Assembly: GCA_022495005.1 (NCBI GenBank)
Contig: JAGYXB010000607.1
Coordinates: 62,001-126,000, forward strand
Source of the DNA: Rhyacophila brunnea
Taxonomy: Eukaryota; Arthropoda; Insecta; Trichoptera; Rhyacophilidae
DNA length: 64,000 bases
Direction: 5' to 3'
A model generated the notes under the pieces. That model saw only the letters and a program-made list of their open reading frames with translations, searched no databases and was not told the DNA's origin. This document shows positions 58,207 to 64,000 of the stretch, one piece after another. Positions within the stretch are counted from its first letter, which is position 1. Every line of letters starts with the position of its first letter. The position numbers were made by a program, and so were the translations under genes.

Positions 58207-61200
58207 TCACCTGCACACCCTAAAACAACAGATTAATCCAAGCACAGGGAAGCCTCGGACCCCTGTTTCCGTCTTGACGACCTCGCCTGATTTCGGTAAA
58301 CGATTTTGTTTTGGAACCTACAATATCCGTACTCTAAATGTCCCTGGAAAGGCCGAGCATCCAACAGAAATACTTTCTCAATACAAGTTAGATGTTCTCG
58401 GGATCAGTGAGTGTCGACTCACTGGCATTGGCGAGAAGTTTATTCGTGGGTTTCGTCTATTGTACTCTGGACACGCCACATTGCGACGTAGTGGAGTCGG
58501 ATTGCTGATGTCCAAGGAAGCTTGCAAGTGCCTCACCAGCTGGGAACCTATCTCCGAACGTCTACTCCGCGCTACTTTCAAGACCAAGTCGGGTTCCATC
58601 ACTTTTCTGCAGTGCTATGCTCCCACAGAGGCTGCTAGCGATGCAGATAAGGATACATTCTACGAAAGTTTGGCGGAAGCCGCTGGAAATATCCCCAGCT
58701 GTGATCATGCAGTTATCCTTGGTGATCTTAATGCCAAAGTAGGATCTGACCCCTCGCGTGGACCCTTTGTGCTGGGAAAATATGGCCTTGGCCAAATGAA
58801 CGATAATGGTTCCCGTCTGGTAGATTTTGCCTCAATGAATGGTCTTGTGATTGGTGGTAGTCTTTTCCCTCATAAGACCATCCACAAATATACATGGACA
58901 TCGCCAGACGGTAATACAAGAAACCAGATCGACCACATTTTGGTCAAAGCGAAATACCGGCATGAACTGCTAGACGTGCGGACATATAGAGGTGCAGACA
59001 TCCACAGTGACCACGAACTTTTGGTCGGGAAATCCCGTATAGACCTCAAACGAGTCCCAAAACCCAAAAGGACGGTCAGACTCGATGTGGAAAAACTGAA
59101 AAGTACCCGTGTGCGTGCAACCTATGAGCTGGAGCTGCAGAAGCGCTTATATGATGCTAGAACTCTTACGTCTTCCATCGACTCGGATCCCTTGGAAGGA
59201 AAATGGATATTATTCCGGGATGCTATAATGAGCTCCGCAACTACTGCATTAGGAGAGCGGCATACGCAGAGACCGGACTGGATGTCACCTCATACATGGG
59301 AGATGATTGAGAAGAGGAAGCTCCTGAAAGAATTGCGAGACAATGGTACATACGACCCACAGCGCAGCGCGGAATACCAGACAATGGACCGCGTGGTAAA
59401 GCGTTCTGCCCGCCGCGATAAGCGCCGACGCCTGGATGACCTCATTTGGGATGCGGAATCTGCTGCCTGCAAGAATAATCCAAGTGCTCTCTTCCGCATC
59501 ACCAGAGCAATTTGCGGTAAGAAACGTCCAGTGGTCACTGCATTACGCAACTCTGACGGAGTGACAGTCACCGAACCTGCAAAGGTCCAGGAGCTATGGC
59601 GCCAACATTTCAGTGATGTCCTGAATCGCCCACCTCCATTGCATCCCTTCGATATTCCGTTGGAAATCACCGCCCTCGGAATCACTACTGCATCGGGATT
59701 CTGCGAAGATCCTCCGACAACTGCTGAAGTTAAAGAGGCTGTCAAAAGACTGAAGCGCAGGAAAGCTCCTGGAGATGATGACATCCATGCAGAATTTCTG
59801 CTCTGCGGACTGAGCGCTGTATTGCCGTCCTTGTGTGACCTTCTGCACGAGGTGTGGGAAAGGGAGCAGTGCCCCAAAGCCTGGAGGGATGGTACCGTTG
59901 TTACGCTGCACAAAAAGGGTAACCCACAAGACTGTAATAATTACAGAGGAATCACTCTCCTCAGCGTTCCCGGAAAGGTGTTGGCGCAGATTCTCCTGTA
60001 CAGGATTAGAAGTCCCATGCTGGACGTTTTGCGTGCGCAGCAGAGTGGATTTGTCCCGGGGAAGTCCTGCTCAGAGAATATTTCAACTCTCCGATGCCTC
60101 CTGCAACAGTACCAAGAGATGAATATACCTGTCGCCTGCTGCTTCGTGGACTATGAAAAGGCATTTGACAGTCCTCATCGTGAATCTCTGTGGCAAATTC
60201 TGCTAGGATATGGTGTCCCACGGAAACTGGTCGCCGTGATAAGTGCTCTCTACACCAATACAGAGTGTCGCGTGAGAGCAGCCGGAACATCCTCTGACCT
60301 CTTTGAAATCACGTCAGGAGTCAAGCAAGGATGTGTACTTACGCCCTTTCTTTTTATCATCATGATGGATTTCATAATGCGTAAGACGGTTTGCCCCGAC
60401 AATGGGATACGCCTACATCATGATGACACAAGCGATCTATGCGAAGAAAGACTGTGCGACTTGGAGTATGCAGACGACGCAGTCGTGTTTGACTCGACGA
60501 TCGAGAGGTTGGAGGTGACCGTGAACAGGCTAGCCGCGAACTCGATGCGTGTGGGTCTTCATCTGAATGCCACTAAGACCAAATCCATGTGCAGTGCTGC
60601 TTGCATCGACGCCGACACTCCTCTGCGGGTTTCTGGTCTGCCCGTCGAGCTGGTGTCCAGATTCAAGTACTTAGGTGCCACGGTTGCCGATGATGGTGGT
60701 ATTTCTAGTGAGCTTGGAATCCGCATGGGTGTGGCGGGCTCTGCGTTCAACCAACTTGGAGTCGCATGGAGGTCAAGGCTGTATTCTGTGAGGACCAAAT
60801 GTCCTTTGTTTAACGCGTGCGTGCTACCTGTGCTTCTGTATGGCTGTGAGACATGGCATCTTACTAAGCTTCAAGAGTCACGGCTTTTGAGCTTTGAGAA
60901 TCGATGTCTCCGCAGAATCTTAGGGGTACATTGGTACGACCGCGTTACAAATATCCGAATTCGTGAGCAGACACAACAGCCTTCGGTGATTGAAGTTATC
61001 ACGAAGAGATGATTTACGTGGCTGGGACACGTATTCCGGATGCCGCGAAAGAGTGCGGCACTTCGTACCGTTGTGGCACAGCCTCAAGGGTTCCGTCGCC
61101 GTGGCCGGCCCTCCCTCACCCTGCAGCGATGCTACAAAAGCGACCTACGTGCTGCAGGTCTGACATGGCGGGAGGCACAGGAGCTGGCGATGGACCGAGG

Positions 61201-61249
61201 GAAGTGGCGCCAACTTGTGCTTGCCCTATGCCCCAATGTTGGGACGTGA
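58193..61249 (+). pseudogene. RTE ORF2: endonuclease/reverse transcriptase, one internal stop
   Basis: About 1018 codons, close to the usual RTE ORF2 size. Codons 1-939 are open, then TGA at 61010-61012, then the same frame continues open to TGA at 61247-61249. Endonuclease (AP type): TYNIRTLN (about 42-49), ISECRLTG (70s), GDLNAKVG (about 176), NQIDHIL (about 243) and SDHELL (about 273). These cover the Asn, Glu, Asp-Asn, Asp and Asp-His catalytic positions. Reverse transcriptase: HKKGNPQDCNNYRGITLLS (about 575), QSGFVPGKSC (about 617), FVDYEKAFD (motif A, about 652), GVKQGCVLTPFLF (motif B, about 707) and YADDAVVF (motif C, about 758). C terminus: RRILGVHWYD before the stop; TWLGHVFRMP and GLTWREAQELAMDR after it. 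The stop sits where Arg would be expected (CGA to TGA would do). No in-frame ATG occurs before codon 106, beyond the first endonuclease motif; the listed start is a GTG. All catalytic motifs look intact, so this copy decayed recently. Confidence 0.93.
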
Positions 61250-61257
61250 CAGGGTGA

Positions 61258-61280
61258 AAGAAGAAGAAGAAAGAAGAAGA
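61258..61280 (+). repeat. RTE 3' tail of GAA/AAG triplets
   Basis: GAAAGAAGAAGAAGAAAG followed by AAGAAGAA, directly after AGGGTGAAA. Short tandem tails, not poly(A), are normal for RTE elements. Confidence 0.9.
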
Positions 61281-61286
61281 ATTATT

Positions 61287-62066
61287 TTTAAAAGCTGCAC
61301 TGTGCAACATTTCATAATATGTTTAAATTGCAATATGCGTGAGATTAACAAACATAAAAAAGCTTATGAAATTCAATAAAGCTTTTGAAATACATTGACC
61401 ATACATCTACTGAAGAAATATAGACAAGTTCATTAACATAAATGCGTATAAAACGTGGTGGTAGTTTGATATCGAGAACAGGTTAGAGTTCGCCAGAACG
61501 CATAAAAAACATTCATCAAAACACTAATGACACGATTTTTATGGGCATGTTTGATATTTCAGAAATAAAAAATATATACTTACAAGAATTTTTACTCATC
61601 GTTTCATTTCACTTTTATGAATATTTTTATAGCTTTGAAATCGAAAGTCGTAAACGTAGAATGTTCTCCGTTATTGAGGTAACATCTTTGGCTATTAATG
61701 TTTCGTGTCTATGCAAGTGATTTTAAGATTCCGTTATTTTCTAAGATCTAGAATATTACCTTCTGTGATTTTCCCACAAAAATCGCTGAAACAAGATCCA
61801 GTTTGACGTGACATTTTTGTATGAAAAATGAAATGAAAATGGTATGAAAATTAGTGGTGCTTCATTTTAATATGTTTAGGATTCGTCTTTATTGTAGAAG
61901 AATGTTTTTTTAAAAGGTAATGGGACAACTGGAACCCAGGACAATTTGGGCGCTGCACTGTCCAATGAAATAAATAGACGTTCATTAGGATTTTATACAG
62001 AAAGTAGACGAAGATTTTTAATCAGTTTCTATCAACCACTAACAGTTTTAATTCATCCATCTCTTA
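61287..62066. other. No recognisable gene
   Basis: AT-rich; nothing supported. Confidence 0.4.
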
Positions 62067-62826
62067 AGGGCCCACATGCCCAACGTAGGTCAAAATGGAG
62101 ATTTTACGGTATTTTCAGAGCATAACCATCGACATTCCTTAAACGTTGTAGATAATCTATTTATATAATTTTGAAGCCTTGTTATCCTTTATGTTTATTT
62201 TAAACATTTGATGACTGCATAAAGTATTTTTATGACATAAAATAGTATTTTTTTAAACCTATCGATCTAATGTTTTAGAATATAGTCATATTTCAGTACA
62301 TCCATGTGCAGTGGTGGAGCAAGATCATGTTAACGCACGTGTTTGAACATGTACAGTTTTAAAAAAACGAATAATTTTTTTTTCCGATTAGGTACATGTT
62401 CAAACACGCGCACTAACATGATCTTACTCCCTACATCATTTATCGTTTGTCAATTTATGGATACGGCAGTAGGTTGTAGCTTTACCACTGGGAAATGTCA
62501 ATAGAAATGGCATACATAAAAAAATACTACCTTATTCTTAGGCCAATAATTATTATAAAACAATCATTATTCATAGGATGTTTATCACATTTGAATGGAC
62601 AAAGACATTGCTTATAATTAGTATCTTTAGAATTATCTTCATATGTGTTAGTCGTGCCCATTTTTTGAATAATAAAATGCCTAATTCTTGTCAAATTTGG
62701 GATCACAGAGATTATAAAATATAATTTTTTATCGTACATATTTCACTATATAATGTCAACATTAATTTTACTAATGGTTTTTTAAATGCGTTTCAAAATT
62801 AATAAACATAAAAAATCTTAACACCA
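62067..62826. repeat. Palindrome-family copy D, internally deleted and truncated
   Basis: It starts TTAAGGGCCCACATGCCCAACG. The left arm follows the array units to CATGTGCAGTGGTG (about 62317). It then jumps to the centre-proximal TTAACGCACGTGTTTGAACA (from about 62329), losing about 400 bp of the arm. After the loop (AAAAAAACGAATAATTTTTT) the right arm is continuous from GGTACATGTTCAAACACGCG to AATCTTAACACCAC at 62826 and then stops. It is more diverged from units A-C than these are from each other. Confidence 0.9.
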
Positions 62827-64000
62827 CACAATACTGTCGGAAGTTCCCGACAAGAAAATCGCAAAAGAAAATGCATCTCCGACAAAGAAGAATAAAGCAA
62901 AGGGTTTCACTGTTAACTACTTAAATATTATTAATCAATACCTTCCTGGTGGTGCTAAATTAAAAAGCAATAACCTGGGTTTACACAGATTACAGGACAT
63001 CCATTGTGAAGAATGATAAACAACATTTGAACCGGTGTAATCAGAACCACGAATAATATGAGGAAATGGGGATAGCCCGATAACTTAACAATGCGTTATC
63101 TATGGGTGTTTGGAGTACCCTCTCTTCAAAACACAATTTAATAAATGACCGTCTAACCTATTTGCTTCAAACCGATCCTCTTACGAATTTGCTGTCTCCA
63201 AGTAACCCAGTGGTATTTACCGGTTATCGTTCTAATCCATCTCTAAGACCTAAGTAATAAGTGAAGGTTGACTTTAACGACGATAATAATATGTCAAGGT
63301 CATGCGATGTTGTTCATAGCTGCCGCAGTGACAATCGCACTCACAATTGATTCACATTTTTTTTTTCAGTTTGCTCAGTTCCATACTATGAAGGCAACGT
63401 TAACTTGAAATCTTAATTTAAATAATAACATGCAGAATTTGAGAATTTACGGCTGACGAATGAGACTGTGCACTGGGAACGGCATTTAATACAGAACAGT
63501 CTGATTTCGTCCGTTATGTTACTGCTGATTTTAATTCTCGTAAATCGACATACTACTATTACTAGTCGTAACGCACCAACTAACCACAATTCTCGTGTAA
63601 TATATAATAATTATATGTATTAAGAAACCTCCATATGACGTGGCCAACACAACACCCATACCGGATTATAGAGTCAATGTTATAAAATATATAACTATAA
63701 TATCGTCGGTATAGTGGCAGAAGACGATAAGTCAAAAATTGGCTGATTTGAGTTATGAATGCAGAACGATAAAGCTTAACACGCTCTATCGTCTGAAAAA
63801 ACAAGCTCCGCCAAAGTCCATGTAGTTTTGACATAATTTAAAGAATTCAATACGTATTAAGTCACTTTCTTTCATACTTCATAGTGGCAAATAACAATAA
63901 GATGACTTAACGTTATTTGGCTTCAAGCTTCTCGTCACTTGTCCGTCATTTATATTGACTTATTGTCTAACATACAGCTTGCAACCATTTGACAGTTGGT
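62827..64000. other. No recognisable gene
   Basis: 62840-63300 has a more mixed composition, but no frame or motif that I can support. The minus frame 63580-63834 is unrecognised. Confidence 0.4.

Larger units (their letters stand above)
57876..61280 (+). mobile_element. RTE-clade non-LTR retrotransposon, nearly full length
   Basis: This comprises a 5' leader, the ORF2 described below, a 3' UTR of only about a dozen bases and a tail of GAA/AAG triplets (61258-61280). The 5' boundary is estimated. AATTATT occurs just before (57869-57875) and just after (61280-61286), which could be a short target duplication, but 7 bp is weak. 3'-only relatives lie at 31700, 38460 (minus), 47571 and 9494 (minus). 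Confidence 0.88.

Overview
This window looks like a gene-poor, AT-rich, repeat-dense piece of insect chromosome. The organism is not certain. The mix of elements (RTE-type LINEs with GAA-rich tails, Penelope, hAT and Tc1/mariner-type relics, tRNA-derived SINE-like repeats) and the base composition would fit a hemipteran such as an aphid, or a moth. I found no exon that I can assign to a conserved host gene. Every coding sequence I recognise belongs to a transposable element, and nearly all of these are truncated, frameshifted or stopped.

Layout. 1-1.1 kb: a tandem minisatellite, a possible Helitron-like end and a hAT MITE relic. 2.8-3.5 kb: a pogo/Tigger-type deletion derivative. 5.9-7.4 kb: a SINE, then a LINE 3' end split by a hAT MITE with an 8-bp duplication. 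9.2-9.8 kb: a hAT-like element carrying a 148-bp RTE 3' fragment. 10.6-26 kb: six copies of an unnamed repeat family, a 734-bp hAT element, a decayed mariner-like transposase, MITEs, SINEs and a LINE end. 26.5-35.5 kb: copies of a 430-bp repeat, an RNase H-type LINE end with target-site duplication, RTE and hAT fragments and a truncated Penelope element. 36-41.5 kb: a SINE split by a palindromic Harbinger-like MITE, an antisense RTE pseudogene and an R1-like LINE end. 44-53 kb: a family with shared tail and tRNA-like cores, more hAT and LINE relics and an old local duplication.

53.1-57.3 kb is the most striking region. It holds three head-to-tail copies of a near-perfect palindrome of about 1.38 kb, joined by a short conserved spacer. 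A rearranged relative lies at 62.1-62.8 kb and a fragment at 29.1 kb. I cannot assign it to a named family.

57.9-61.3 kb is the best preserved coding element: an RTE-clade LINE with apurinic endonuclease and reverse transcriptase domains. One in-frame TGA separates its last 78 codons from the rest.

The elements do not form a host pathway. Their relations are parasitic and historical: nested insertions give relative ages, and tails shared between elements hint at common mobilising machinery. All family calls were made by reading motifs by eye and not by database search.
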